Assembly: GCA_029202525.1 (NCBI GenBank)
Contig: CP119325.1
Span: 943,001 to 1,007,000 of the forward strand
DNA from: Candidatus Pseudomonas phytovorans
GTDB lineage: Bacteria > Pseudomonadota > Gammaproteobacteria > Pseudomonadales > Pseudomonadaceae
Length of the DNA stretch: 64,000 nt
Direction: 5' to 3'
Part shown: piece by piece, positions 51,101 to 59,280 of the stretch
Layout of the letters: every line of letters begins with the position of its first letter
How positions within the stretch are numbered: position 1 is the first letter of the stretch
Notes under the pieces: generated by a model
The model's input: the letters and a program-made list of their open reading frames with translations, nothing else
What the model was told of the DNA's origin: nothing
The model's database searches: none
Made by a program: the position numbers and the translations under genes

Positions 51101-53103
51101 TGGCGCACATGCTTGATGCCGTGCGGCTGGGGCAGCCTTTGCATGCCGCCACGGCGCTGATCGACTATATCCGCAACTTCAGCAGCGCAGCCCTGACCGA
51201 CAGTGCAGCCGGCCAAGGGCCCGTGGAAGCCGCCGCCAGCGAGATGCCGGCGGCAGCACCAGAGCGGGCGCCAGGCGACATGGTCAAGGTGGATGCCGAG
51301 TTGCTTGATGACCTGGGCAACCTGGCGGGTGAACATTCGATCATCCGTGGGCGCATTGAGCAGCAGGTCAACGACGCGCAGTTCACCCTTAACGAGATGG
51401 AAACCACCCTGGAGCGCATGCGCGACCAGTTGCTGCGCCTGGACATCGAGACCCAAGGGCGGATTTCCAGCCGCCAGCCATTCGAAAGCGATGCCTACGA
51501 CGACTTCGACCCCCTGGAAATGGACCGCCATTCGCAGTTGCAGCAACTGTCGCGGGCCTTGTTCGAGTCTGCCTCGGACTTGCTCGACCTGAAGGAAACC
51601 CTCGCCCAGCGCGCCCAGGAGGCCTACAGCCTGCTGCAGCAACAGGCCCGGGTGAACAGCCAGTTGCAGGAAGGCCTGACCGCCACCTTGATGGTGCCCT
51701 TCGAACGCCTGGTACCCCGCCTGCAGCGTGTGGTGCGGCAGGTGGCCAGCGAACTGGGCAAGCAGGTGGAACTGGTGGTAGGCAACGCTGAAGGCGAACT
51801 GGACCGCAGTGTGCTGGAACGCATGGTGGCGCCGCTGGAGCACATGCTGCGCAACGCTGTCGACCATGGCCTGGAAAGCCGCGAAGCACGCCTGGCCGCC
51901 GGCAAACCGGAGCAGGGCACCATCCACCTGAATTTGCTCCACGAAGGTGCCGACATCGTTATCGAAATGACTGACGACGGTGCCGGTGTGCCACTGGACG
52001 CGGTACGGCGCAAGGCCATCAAGCGTGGCCTGCTGGACCCGCAGGCGGACTTGAGCGATCACGAGATCCTGCAGTTCATCCTGCGACCGGGGTTTTCCAC
52101 GGCCGAGAAGATCACCCAGATTTCCGGGCGCGGCCTGGGCATGGATGTGGTGCACGAGGAGGTCAAGCAACTGGGTGGCTCGATGAGCATCGAGTCGGCC
52201 CAGGGCAAGGGCGCGCGGTTCCTGATCCGCCTGCCGTTCACCGTGTCGATCAACCGGGCGCTGATGGTGCACCTGGGCGAAGAGCAGTACGCCATCCCGC
52301 TCAATACCATCGAGGGCATCGTCCGCGTGCCGCCGGCAGAACTGGCGGCGTGCTATCAGCTGGACTCGCCCCGCTATGTCTACGCCGGCCACGAATACGA
52401 ACTGCGCTACCTGGGCGAGTTGCTGCAAGGCCTGCCGCGCCCTGCGTTGCTCGGGCAGAGCGTGCCGTTGCCGGTGCTGCTGGTGCATTCCAAGGAGCAA
52501 TCGTTCGCCATCCAGGCCGACAACCTGTCGCCCAGCCGCGAGATCGTGGTGAAGAGCCTAGGCCCGCAATTTGCTGCGGTTGCAGGGCTGTCGGGGGCAA
52601 CATTGCTGGGCGATGGCCGGGTAGTGCTGATTCTCGACCTGCTTGGCCAGCTGCGCGGCCAGCAGCGGCGCCTGGCCCGTTTGCCCGGTGGCGGCAGCCA
52701 GCGCCAGCTGCTCGGCCCGGCACCACGGCGTGCGTTGCTGGTGATGGTGGTGGATGATTCGGTGACCGTGCGCAAAGTCACCAGCCGCCTGCTGGAACGC
52801 CACGGCATGAGCGTGCTTACGGCCAAGGACGGGGTCGATGCCATGGCCCTGCTGGAAGAGCACCGCCCCGACGTGTTGCTGCTGGACATTGAGATGCCAC
52901 GCATGGACGGCTTCGAGGTGGCCACACGCATTCGCCGTGACGAGCGGCTGAAAGACCTGCCGATCATCATGATTACCTCGCGCACCGGGCAGAAGCACCG
53001 CGACCGCGCCATGGCCATCGGCGTCAACGAATACCTGGGCAAGCCGTACCAGGAGTCGCTGCTGCTGCAGAGCATCGCCCATTGGAGCCAGGCCCATGCT
53101 TGA
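48160..53103 (+). CDS. chpA: Hybrid chemosensory histidine kinase ChpA
   Basis: CheA-type hybrid kinase of 1647 residues. The ATG at 48160 (MASVALSPERHD) has GAGGA just upstream and is preferred to a GTG at 48133 overlapping pilJ. Three canonical Hpt histidines are visible: His482 (HTLKGSGRM), His616 (HTLKGSAAM) and His931 (HTLKGVARM). An N-terminal Hpt-like helix has HQVHGCLRML instead and is degenerate. The dimer/kinase part begins near 1040, with N box NAVDHGLESREAR (~1230), DDGAGV and GRGLGMDVV; CheW ~1360-1500; a C-terminal REC with LLLDIEMPRMDGFE (~1575). It is shorter than P. aeruginosa ChpA (about 2470 residues). Confidence 0.94.
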   Translation: MASVALSPERHDTVALAWTKAAILDCLGQARQALERFAGEPGDLSILAFVVDNLHQVHGCLRMLELRGATRLAEELELFAKALADGQVSPRGDCLGALFRGLEQLPSYLERLRGARHDLPLVMLPLLNQLRACRGIEPLAQASLISGAAQRFAGSDDLANLDLSLGNWRDQLQAGPGRDALRSVVTALCDDLMRIKERLDQFVRSDRQHNEQLDALLAPLRHVADTLAVLGFQQPRRVIIDQVLALQALAQGERAVDDAVLMDVAGALLYVEASLNGMVGPLEENGQGGLPGSDLAEIRQLVLNESLNVLQQAKDLIGDYVESDWPRQRLQPLPGLLQQVRGALAMLMLPAVAELLAGCASYAQRWLQHLEEEPPADELAHLAEALSAVECYLQWRVADPLADGQPFIDRARGSLAALGVYCAQADAQTGQDANGDGIDDELREVFLEEAGELLPDIERHWLRWRADNQQRGALEEVRRALHTLKGSGRMVHAEAVAELAWGAEHLLNRVLEGRSVLSPEGVVALQQAFVHLPDLLADFAAGQLPQLTEIEQLAGHLHALAENDAPAAASIDGLDPQLLDIFRSEAHGHLASLDDFLQGADGHDTPVSDGLQRALHTLKGSAAMAGVMPVAELATAFDRLAREYKGHQLPLQMAEIEWLEAARSLFHLGLAQLDSTPLAAIPGAAELIETVGQAVDSHLASVHDDPQHARRSKRDPQLIASFLAQAMDTLLDAESLLSRWQQQPGQRDALDTLLDQMTTLGHAAHLADLWQMDDVCEALLDLYGAVEEGSLPADSRFFTQMQRGHEALLDMLDEVAAGQDIVSRPELVDSLRNLLDQALAPDATGLVGIDTVTPLHPDMDLTDTLGLSHDTLLPEVVESLPDAPESPGQELLEVFLEESSDIVESAAAALARWQADPRSSVEVDNLMRDLHTLKGVARMVEIAPIGDLAHELEFLYELLAAGRLPPSPPLFALLQNCHDRLAHMLDAVRLGQPLHAATALIDYIRNFSSAALTDSAAGQGPVEAAASEMPAAAPERAPGDMVKVDAELLDDLGNLAGEHSIIRGRIEQQVNDAQFTLNEMETTLERMRDQLLRLDIETQGRISSRQPFESDAYDDFDPLEMDRHSQLQQLSRALFESASDLLDLKETLAQRAQEAYSLLQQQARVNSQLQEGLTATLMVPFERLVPRLQRVVRQVASELGKQVELVVGNAEGELDRSVLERMVAPLEHMLRNAVDHGLESREARLAAGKPEQGTIHLNLLHEGADIVIEMTDDGAGVPLDAVRRKAIKRGLLDPQADLSDHEILQFILRPGFSTAEKITQISGRGLGMDVVHEEVKQLGGSMSIESAQGKGARFLIRLPFTVSINRALMVHLGEEQYAIPLNTIEGIVRVPPAELAACYQLDSPRYVYAGHEYELRYLGELLQGLPRPALLGQSVPLPVLLVHSKEQSFAIQADNLSPSREIVVKSLGPQFAAVAGLSGATLLGDGRVVLILDLLGQLRGQQRRLARLPGGGSQRQLLGPAPRRALLVMVVDDSVTVRKVTSRLLERHGMSVLTAKDGVDAMALLEEHRPDVLLLDIEMPRMDGFEVATRIRRDERLKDLPIIMITSRTGQKHRDRAMAIGVNEYLGKPYQESLLLQSIAHWSQAHA

Positions 53104-53569
53104 ACTGATTTCCGGCCAGCGTAGCAGCCTGACCGGGCTGTTGCTGCCGTTGGGAGACCGTACTCTGGTGTTGCCCAACGTGGCAGTTGCCGAGTTGAGC
53201 GGGCAGCGCAACCTGGTGTGCCAGCACGGCGACCCCGCCTGGCACCTGGGCTGGATCGACTGGCGCCAACAGCGCCTGCCGCTGATCGGCTTCGAGGCGG
53301 CGTGCGGGGGTGAGACACCGTGTGGCGAGCGGGCACGGGTTGTGGTACTCAATGCCTTGGGCGACACCGGGCTGCGCTATCTGGCGCTGCTGCTGCAGGA
53401 CATACCGCGTTCTTGCAAGCTCGATAGCCAGCTGAATTATGTGGATGTGGCGCTGGGGCGGCTGGAACTGGCGGCGGTGCAGGTGGGTGAGCAGGTGGCG
53501 CGGGTGCCAGACCTGGTGGCGCTGGAGAGGCTGGTGCGTGACGCCGAACTGCAACCTGACCTTGGGTAG
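53096..53569 (+). CDS. chpC: CheW-like protein ChpC
   Basis: Second CheW-type adaptor of the operon, 157 residues, overlapping the end of chpA by eight bases. It has TGLLLPLGDRTLVLPNVAVAEL and GWIDWRQQRLPLIGFE, with the CheW beta-barrel pattern. In P. aeruginosa ChpC helps couple further receptors to ChpA. The chpB methylesterase gene that normally stands between chpA and chpC is absent. REP repeats follow the stop. Confidence 0.9.
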   Translation: MLELISGQRSSLTGLLLPLGDRTLVLPNVAVAELSGQRNLVCQHGDPAWHLGWIDWRQQRLPLIGFEAACGGETPCGERARVVVLNALGDTGLRYLALLLQDIPRSCKLDSQLNYVDVALGRLELAAVQVGEQVARVPDLVALERLVRDAELQPDLG

Positions 53570-53582
53570 GATGCAAGGCACA

Positions 53583-53659
53583 GGGCCCTTTCGCGGGCAC
53601 GCCCGCTCCCACAGGGCCAGTGGATAACCTGTGGGAGCGGGCGTGCCCGCGAAGAGGCC
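53583..53659. repeat. REP pair (class A, inverted)
   Basis: Two facing class A palindromes (TTTCGCGGGCACGCCCGCTC and complement), 14 bases after chpC. It likely ends or stabilises the Pil-Chp operon mRNA. Confidence 0.87.
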
Positions 53660-53708
53660 ATAAGCATCACATCAGGAACCCAGCCCACCTCAGGAGGTCT
53701 GTGTTTGC

Positions 53709-54326
53709 ATGTATTACGGTGAACGCTTCAACGCCTGGACCCACCTGGTCGGTGCCGTCCTGGCCTGTATCGGTGCTATCTGGCTGATCGTGGTCGCGGG
53801 CCTGCAAGGCGACCCGTGGAAAATCGTCAGTTTCTCCATCTACGGCAGCACGCTGCTGTTGCTGTACAGCATTTCCACCCTGTACCACAGCACCCGCGGG
53901 CGGGCGAAGGTGATCATGCGCAAGCTCGATCACCTGTCGATCTACCTGCTGATCGCCGGCAGCTATACGCCGTTCTGCCTGGTCAGCCTGCGCGGCCCCT
54001 GGGGCTGGAGCTTGTTCGGTGTGGTCTGGGGGCTGGCGGTGATCGGCATGCTGCAGGAGATCAAGCCGCGCTCCGAGGCGCGGGTTCTGTCGATCATCAT
54101 TTATGCAGTAATGGGCTGGATCGTGCTGGTAGCCGTCAACCCACTGCTGCAGGCCCTGGGCACCGCCGGCTTTGTCTGGCTGGCCGCCGGCGGCGTGTTG
54201 TACACGGTGGGCATCATCTTCTTCGCCCTGGACAGCCGCTTGCGCCACGCGCACGGCATCTGGCACCTGTTTGTGATTGCCGGCAGCCTGCTGCACTTCG
54301 TGGCGGTGTCGTTCTATGTGCGCTAG
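53709..54326 (+). CDS. Hemolysin III / PAQR-family membrane protein
   Basis: Inner-membrane protein of 205 residues with about seven helices. The hallmark polar residues of the PAQR/HlyIII family are present: NAWTHLVGAV near the N-terminus, YSISTLYHSTRG with Ser and His, MRKLDHLSIYLLIAGSYTPFC with Asp, and GIWHLFVIAGSLLHF near the end, forming a probable metal-dependent hydrolase site. The 'hemolysin' name is historical; the role in pseudomonads is unclear. An AGGAGG lies upstream. Its stop directly abuts the stop of the convergent rsmE, with no base between. Confidence 0.9.
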   Translation: MYYGERFNAWTHLVGAVLACIGAIWLIVVAGLQGDPWKIVSFSIYGSTLLLLYSISTLYHSTRGRAKVIMRKLDHLSIYLLIAGSYTPFCLVSLRGPWGWSLFGVVWGLAVIGMLQEIKPRSEARVLSIIIYAVMGWIVLVAVNPLLQALGTAGFVWLAAGGVLYTVGIIFFALDSRLRHAHGIWHLFVIAGSLLHFVAVSFYVR

Positions 54327-55046
54327 TTAAAAATCGCCCCACAGTTGCTGTGCCACCGACAGCGCCACCACGGGTGCTGTCTCGGTGCGCAGCACGCGTG
54401 GACCGAGGCGCGCGGCGTCGAAGCCAGACGCCTTGGCCTGCTCGACTTCGGCATCGCTCAGGCCGCCTTCGGGGCCGATCAGGAATGCCAGGGTCGCAGG
54501 TTTGTCGTGGCTGGTAAGCGGCTCGGCTACCGGGTGCAGGACCAGTTTCAGGTCAGCCTGGGTGCCAGCCAGCCATTCGGCCAGGGTCACCGGGGGGTGG
54601 ATGACCGGCAGGGTAGAGCGGCCGCATTGTTCACAGGCGCTGATCGCAACCTGGCGCCAGTGGGCCAGGCGCTTGTCGGCGCGCTCGTCTTTCAGGCGCA
54701 CTTCGCAGCGTTCGCTGACGATCGGGGTGATTTCATTGGCGCCAAGCTCGGTGGCCTTCTGGATCGCCCAGTCCATGCGCTCGCCACGGGACAGGCCCTG
54801 GCCGAGGTGCACATGCAGCGGGGAGTCGGCCTGGCCGGCGAGGGCCTGGTCGAGGCTGACACGTACGGTCTTCTTGCCCACTTCAAGCAACTGGCCAAGG
54901 TATTCGTGGCCGCTGCCGTCGAACAGCTGCACGGCGTCGCCGGGGGCCATGCGCAGTACGCGGCCGATGTAGTGGGCCTGGGCTTCGGGCAGGTCGTGCT
55001 CGCCAAGGCTCAGGGGGGCGTCGATGAAGAAGCGGGACAGTCTCAT
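54327..55046 (-). CDS. rsmE: 16S rRNA (uracil1498-N3)-methyltransferase, second RsmE-family gene
   Basis: SPOUT methyltransferase of 239 residues from ATG 55046 (MRLSRFFIDAPLSLGEHD). It has the PUA-like N-terminus (HYIGRVLRMAPGDAVQLFDG), the QKATELGANEITPIVSERCEV block and the SAM-knot motifs LAFLIGPEGGLSDAE and LGPRVLRTETAPVVAL. This copy matches standard RsmE more closely than the paralogue at 17984-18691. REP repeats separate it from bioA upstream. Confidence 0.94.
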   Translation of the reverse strand: MRLSRFFIDAPLSLGEHDLPEAQAHYIGRVLRMAPGDAVQLFDGSGHEYLGQLLEVGKKTVRVSLDQALAGQADSPLHVHLGQGLSRGERMDWAIQKATELGANEITPIVSERCEVRLKDERADKRLAHWRQVAISACEQCGRSTLPVIHPPVTLAEWLAGTQADLKLVLHPVAEPLTSHDKPATLAFLIGPEGGLSDAEVEQAKASGFDAARLGPRVLRTETAPVVALSVAQQLWGDF

Positions 55047-55079
55047 GGAGTGCTCGTTGGAAAAGGGGGCTCGTCCTTT

Positions 55080-55196
55080 GTAGGAGCGGCCTTGTGTCGC
55101 GAAAGGGCTGCGCAGCAGCCCCAGGATTTCAGCGGTGATGCACAAATTGCCGGGGCCGCTGTGCGGCCCTTTCGCGACACAAGGCCGCTCCTACAG
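55080..55196. repeat. REP pair (class C, inverted)
   Basis: Two facing class C copies (TAGGAGCGGCCTTGTGTCGC and its complement) enclose a shorter GGGCTGCGCAGCAGCCC hairpin and a GGGGCCGC/GCGGCCC stem. The block lies between rsmE and bioA, both on the minus strand. Confidence 0.87.
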
Positions 55197-55220
55197 GGGT
55201 TAGGCGTTCAGGTCGCAAGA

Positions 55221-56627
55221 TTAGCCCGGGTCGCGGAAGTCGGGATGGAAGTTGGCCGGCACTGCAACACTGACGCTATCGCGGGTAGCAATGTCGATAC
55301 CTTCGCTGGCCACCTCGGCGAGGAAGTCGATCTGCTCCGGGGTAATCACATACGGCGGCAGGAAGTACACCACGCTGCCCAGCGGGCGCAGCAGGGCGCC
55401 GCGGGTCAGGGCATGCTCGAATACTTTCAGGCCACGCCGCTCCTGCCAAGGGTAGGCGGCCTTGGTGGCCTTGTCCTGGACCATTTCGATGGCCAGGGCC
55501 ATGCCGGTCTGGCGGATTTCGGCAACGTGGGCATGATCGGCCAGGTGCGCAGTGGCAGTGGCCATGCGCGTGGCCAGAGCCTTGTTGGCTTCGATCACGT
55601 TGTCCTGTTCGAATATGTCCAGGGTCGCCAGCGCCGCAGCACAGGCCAGCGGGTTGCCGGTGTAGCTGTGCGAGTGCAGGAACGCGCGCAGGGTCGGGTA
55701 GTCGTCGTAGAAGGCCTGGTACACCTTGTCGGTGGTCAGGCAGGCGGCCAGCGGCAGGTAGCCACCGGTCAAAGCCTTGGACAGGCACAGGAAGTCCGGG
55801 CGGATACCGGCCTGTTCACAGGCGAACATCGTGCCGGTGCGGCCAAAGCCTACGGCAATCTCGTCGTGAATCAAGTGCACGTCGTAACGGTCGCAGGCCT
55901 CACGCAGCAGCTTGAGGTAGATCGGGTGGTACATGCGCATGCCGCCCGCACCCTGGATCAGCGGCTCGACGATCACGGCGCTGATCGAGGCGTGGTGCTC
56001 GGCCAGGGTCTGCTCCATGGCCTGGAACATGTTGCGCGAGTGCTCTTCCCAGCCCATGCCTTCGGGCCGCAGGTAGCAGTCCGGGCTCGGCACCTTGATC
56101 GTATCGAGCAGCAGCGCCTTGTAGGTCTCGGTGAACAGCGGCACATCGCCGACCGACATCGCGGCAATGGTTTCGCCGTGGTAGCTGTTGGTCAGGGTGA
56201 CGAAGCGCTTCTTGCCTGGCTTGCCGACGTTCTGCCAGTAGTGGAAGCTCATCTTCAGCGCCACTTCGATGCACGACGAGCCGTTGTCGGCGTAGAACAC
56301 CCGGTCGAGCCCGGCCGGGGTCATGGCCACCAGGCGCTCGGACAGCTCGATCACCGGCTGGTGGCTGAAACCCGCCAGAATCACGTGCTCCAGCTGGTCC
56401 ACCTGGTCCTTGATGCGCTGGTTGATGCGCGGGTTGGAGTGGCCGAATACGTTGACCCACCAGCTGCTCACCGCATCCAGGTAGCGCTTGCCTTCGAAGT
56501 CTTCGAGCCACACGCCTTCGCCGCGCCTGATCGGGATCAGCGGCAGCTGCTCGTGGTCTTTCATCTGGGTACAGGGGTGCCACAGGACCTTGAGGTCACG
56601 TTGCATCCACTGATCATTGAGGCCCAT
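55221..56627 (-). CDS. bioA: Adenosylmethionine-8-amino-7-oxononanoate aminotransferase
   Basis: PLP-dependent class-III aminotransferase converting KAPA to DAPA in biotin synthesis. The protein is 468 residues from ATG 56627 (MGLNDQWMQRDLKVLWHPCTQMKDH); the HPCTQM segment is typical of BioA. The PLP site shows LIHDEIAVGFGRTGTMFAC and LSKALTGGYLPLAACL with the Schiff-base lysine; SSWWVNVFGHSNPRINQ also fits. No other bio gene is adjacent. Regulation is not evident. Confidence 0.93.
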   Translation of the reverse strand: MGLNDQWMQRDLKVLWHPCTQMKDHEQLPLIPIRRGEGVWLEDFEGKRYLDAVSSWWVNVFGHSNPRINQRIKDQVDQLEHVILAGFSHQPVIELSERLVAMTPAGLDRVFYADNGSSCIEVALKMSFHYWQNVGKPGKKRFVTLTNSYHGETIAAMSVGDVPLFTETYKALLLDTIKVPSPDCYLRPEGMGWEEHSRNMFQAMEQTLAEHHASISAVIVEPLIQGAGGMRMYHPIYLKLLREACDRYDVHLIHDEIAVGFGRTGTMFACEQAGIRPDFLCLSKALTGGYLPLAACLTTDKVYQAFYDDYPTLRAFLHSHSYTGNPLACAAALATLDIFEQDNVIEANKALATRMATATAHLADHAHVAEIRQTGMALAIEMVQDKATKAAYPWQERRGLKVFEHALTRGALLRPLGSVVYFLPPYVITPEQIDFLAEVASEGIDIATRDSVSVAVPANFHPDFRDPG

Positions 56628-56706
56628 GGGCACTTCTCCTGGCTTTGCGGCGTGGTTCGACCGCGTAAGCCTAAGCAATGCCGCAGGGCAGGACAACCGC
56701 CGCCGT

Positions 56707-57189
56707 TCAATGACGCTGGGTGCCGGTCCATTCGAGCTTGCGGATGTGCACGGTGCCAGCCTGCGAAGTGGAGATGGTCAGGCGCCGGAATGGCCCGTCT
56801 ATCACCTGGTGGTAAGGCTGCGTGGCGATGGGACCTGGGCGCAGGTCGCGAAAACCGCTGCCTTCGAGGGTGAGCCAGTAGAAGTTGCGCGGGGCAGGGG
56901 TAGCCAGGTCGTAATCATGCTGCTCAGCATCGAACAGCATGTGCAGATCGTCACACAGGAAATCGCTGACCACGTAGTACTCCAGGCGCAGGCACTCGCC
57001 GAAGGAGATTTCTACGTCACTGTGCTCACCAATCACCAACTCGGTACCCTCTTCGCCCTTGAACGCTTCATGAAAGCCGGTCCATGACGTGCTGTTGGAG
57101 CGGATACTCAGCCCGGAAGGCGTGCACAGCGTCTGCTTGTGCCACAAGAACTGCCGTTCAACGTGTTGGAAGTGCTCCTCGAAGATCAT
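56707..57189 (-). CDS. Conserved-looking hypothetical protein, 160 residues
   Basis: Not recognised. The product is soluble, acidic and rich in aromatic residues, without signal peptide or membrane segment. It contains beta-type stretches such as LRLEYYVVSDFLCDDLHMLFD and FRRLTISTSQAGTVHIRKLEW, hinting at an all-beta fold. AGGAGG eight bases before the ATG at 57189 supports the start. It is divergent from the flavin amine oxidase gene (211-base gap) and stands 79 bases from bioA. A link to either neighbour is speculative. Confidence 0.7.
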   Translation of the reverse strand: MIFEEHFQHVERQFLWHKQTLCTPSGLSIRSNSTSWTGFHEAFKGEEGTELVIGEHSDVEISFGECLRLEYYVVSDFLCDDLHMLFDAEQHDYDLATPAPRNFYWLTLEGSGFRDLRPGPIATQPYHQVIDGPFRRLTISTSQAGTVHIRKLEWTGTQRH

Positions 57190-57400
57190 GCGCGTGCCCT
57201 CCTGGCGGGGCTTCTGGCCATCCTCGCCAGCTTCGCCTGCTCCCGCATGGCATGGCTACTGGCAAAAATGTCAGTTGCCAAAGGCACTTGATATCACTGC
57301 GCTGGCAGGGTCGGCAGTGGTGACGTATTCTTAACGCATCTCCCCCGGGGCATTCCTGCCTCTCCCCGTTTCTGTAACCTTTGACTCGGAGTTCGCCGAC

Positions 57401-59266
57401 ATGGCTGCTGCTTGGGTGCGCCTGTGCGCGTTGGTATTGATTGGTGTTTCCAGTGGCGCCGCGCTGGCTAAGGACAAGACGCCCACGGCGATTGTCGTGG
57501 GTGGCGGCCTGGCGGGCCTGACGGCTGCCTATGAGCTGCAGAACAAAGGCTGGCAGGTGACCCTGCTGGAGGCCAAGTCGGGCATGGGCGGGCGTTCGGG
57601 CCTGGCCACCAGCGAGTGGATCGGTAATGCCAAGGCGCAGCCGGTGCTCAACCAGTACCTTGACCGTTTCAAGCTTGAAACACTGCCGGCGCCAGAGTTT
57701 GTGCGTACCCCCGGTTACCTGATCGACGGTGAATACTTCAGCGCCACCGACCTGGCCACCAAGCAACCCGCTACCGCCGAAGCGCTCAAGCGCTACGAGA
57801 AAACCCTCGATGACCTGGCCCGTTCGATCGATGACCCGCTGAACCCGCAGGCCACCAGCACGCTGTTCGCCCTTGACCAGATCAACGTTTCCACCTGGCT
57901 GGACAAACTGCAACTGCCGACCACCGCCCGTCAGTTGATCAACCAGCAAATCCGTACCCGCTATGATGAGCCGTCGCGCCTGTCGCTGCTGTACTTTGCC
58001 CAGCAGAACCGCGTGTACCGAGGCGTGAGCGACCGTGACCTGCGGGCAGCTCGCCTGCCGGGTGGCAGCCCGGTGCTGGCCCAGGCTTTCGTCAAACAGC
58101 TTAAAACCATCAAGACCAGCTCGCCGGTCACTGCCATCGTCCAGGACAAGGATGGCGTCACGGTGAAAGTCGGCAGTGTCGGCTACCAGGCGGATTATCT
58201 GGTCATGGCCGTACCGCTGCGCGCCCTTGCCAAGATCCAGATGACCCCTGGCCTGGACAACCAGCACCTGGCGGCGCTCAAAGGTACCAACTATGGCTGG
58301 CGCGACCAGCTGATGCTCAAGTTCAAGAAGCCTGTGTGGGAAAGCCGCGCGCGCATGTCGGGCGAAATCTTCAGTAACGCCGGCCTTGGCATGCTGTGGA
58401 TCGAGCCGGCGCTCAAAGGCGGCGCGAACGTGGTGATCAACCTCTCCGGCGACAACGCCCGCCTGCTGCAGGCGTTCGGCGACAAACAGATGGTCGACCA
58501 GGTACTGATCCGCCTGCATGCGTTCTACCCGCAGGCCCGCGGTGCCTTCACCGGTTACGAGGTCAAGCGCTACAGCACTGACGCCGGTACCGGTGGCGCC
58601 TACCTGGCTTATGGGCCGGGGCAGATCAGCAAATACTGGCGCCTGTGGGAGCGCCCGGTGCAGCGCATCACCTTTGCCGGTGAGCACACCGATGCCCTGT
58701 ACCCGGGCACCTTGGAAGGCGCCCTGCGCAGCGGCCAGCGTGCGGCCATCCAGGCCCAGGACCTGTTGGCCGGCAAGTCGTTCGACCCCGCCAAGGCGGT
58801 GCCGGTTGCGGCGGCAGCGGCAGCCGGTGCGGCGGCCGCGAAGGACAGCAAGGGCGGGTTCTTCTCCAACCTGTTTGGTGGTTCGTCCGACAAGGGCGAC
58901 AAGGCTGACAAGGCACCTGTCAAAGCCGAGCCGACCAAGGTCGAAGAGGCCAAGCAGGACAAGCCCGGTTTCTTCAAGCGTCTGTTTGGTGGCGCGGACA
59001 AGCCCGAAGCGAAGGTGGAACCAATCGCCAAGGCTGAGGAGGTGGCGCCGGTAGTTGCGCCTGCGCCACAAGCTACCCCAGAACCGGTTGCGCCTGCACC
59101 TGTGGTCAAGGAAGCCGCTGCCAAGCCTGCGGCAACCAAGGCCGCATCGGTCAAGCATGCGCCTGCGCACAAGCCAGCGCACAAGCCTGCTGAGACCAAG
59201 AAAGCGACTGCCAAGGCCGAACCGGCCAAGAAGGCTGTGGCCAATACTCAGGCCAAGGCTGGCTGA
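57401..59266 (+). CDS. Secreted flavin-dependent amine oxidase with repetitive Lys/Ala/Pro tail
   Basis: FAD-linked amine oxidase of 621 residues. An N-terminal signal peptide (LCALVLIGVSSGAALA) precedes the dinucleotide fold TAIVVGGGLAGLTAAYEL with the following LLEAKSGMGGRSG. The C-terminal FAD contact is ITFAGEHTDALYPGTLEGALRSG. After ~residue 465 comes a ~155-residue tail: two copies of a FF..LFGG unit (GGFFSNLFGGSSDK and PGFFKRLFGGADK) and a long Ala/Lys/Pro-rich stretch ending NTQAKAG. The signal has no twin arginine, so Sec export is likely, which is unusual for an FAD enzyme. The substrate is unknown. Confidence 0.85.
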   Translation: MAAAWVRLCALVLIGVSSGAALAKDKTPTAIVVGGGLAGLTAAYELQNKGWQVTLLEAKSGMGGRSGLATSEWIGNAKAQPVLNQYLDRFKLETLPAPEFVRTPGYLIDGEYFSATDLATKQPATAEALKRYEKTLDDLARSIDDPLNPQATSTLFALDQINVSTWLDKLQLPTTARQLINQQIRTRYDEPSRLSLLYFAQQNRVYRGVSDRDLRAARLPGGSPVLAQAFVKQLKTIKTSSPVTAIVQDKDGVTVKVGSVGYQADYLVMAVPLRALAKIQMTPGLDNQHLAALKGTNYGWRDQLMLKFKKPVWESRARMSGEIFSNAGLGMLWIEPALKGGANVVINLSGDNARLLQAFGDKQMVDQVLIRLHAFYPQARGAFTGYEVKRYSTDAGTGGAYLAYGPGQISKYWRLWERPVQRITFAGEHTDALYPGTLEGALRSGQRAAIQAQDLLAGKSFDPAKAVPVAAAAAAGAAAAKDSKGGFFSNLFGGSSDKGDKADKAPVKAEPTKVEEAKQDKPGFFKRLFGGADKPEAKVEPIAKAEEVAPVVAPAPQATPEPVAPAPVVKEAAAKPAATKAASVKHAPAHKPAHKPAETKKATAKAEPAKKAVANTQAKAG

Positions 59267-59280
59267 TTTATTGCCAGCGC

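Noticed and set aside
55080..55196. Repeats considered as a CRISPR array
   Set aside because: Copies are inverted pairs without regular spacers and match REP palindromes; no cas genes are present.
54345..56873. 842-codon plus-strand frame crossing rsmE, the REP pair and bioA
   Set aside because: Runs through REP sequence and antisense to two well-supported genes; no ribosome site or family similarity.
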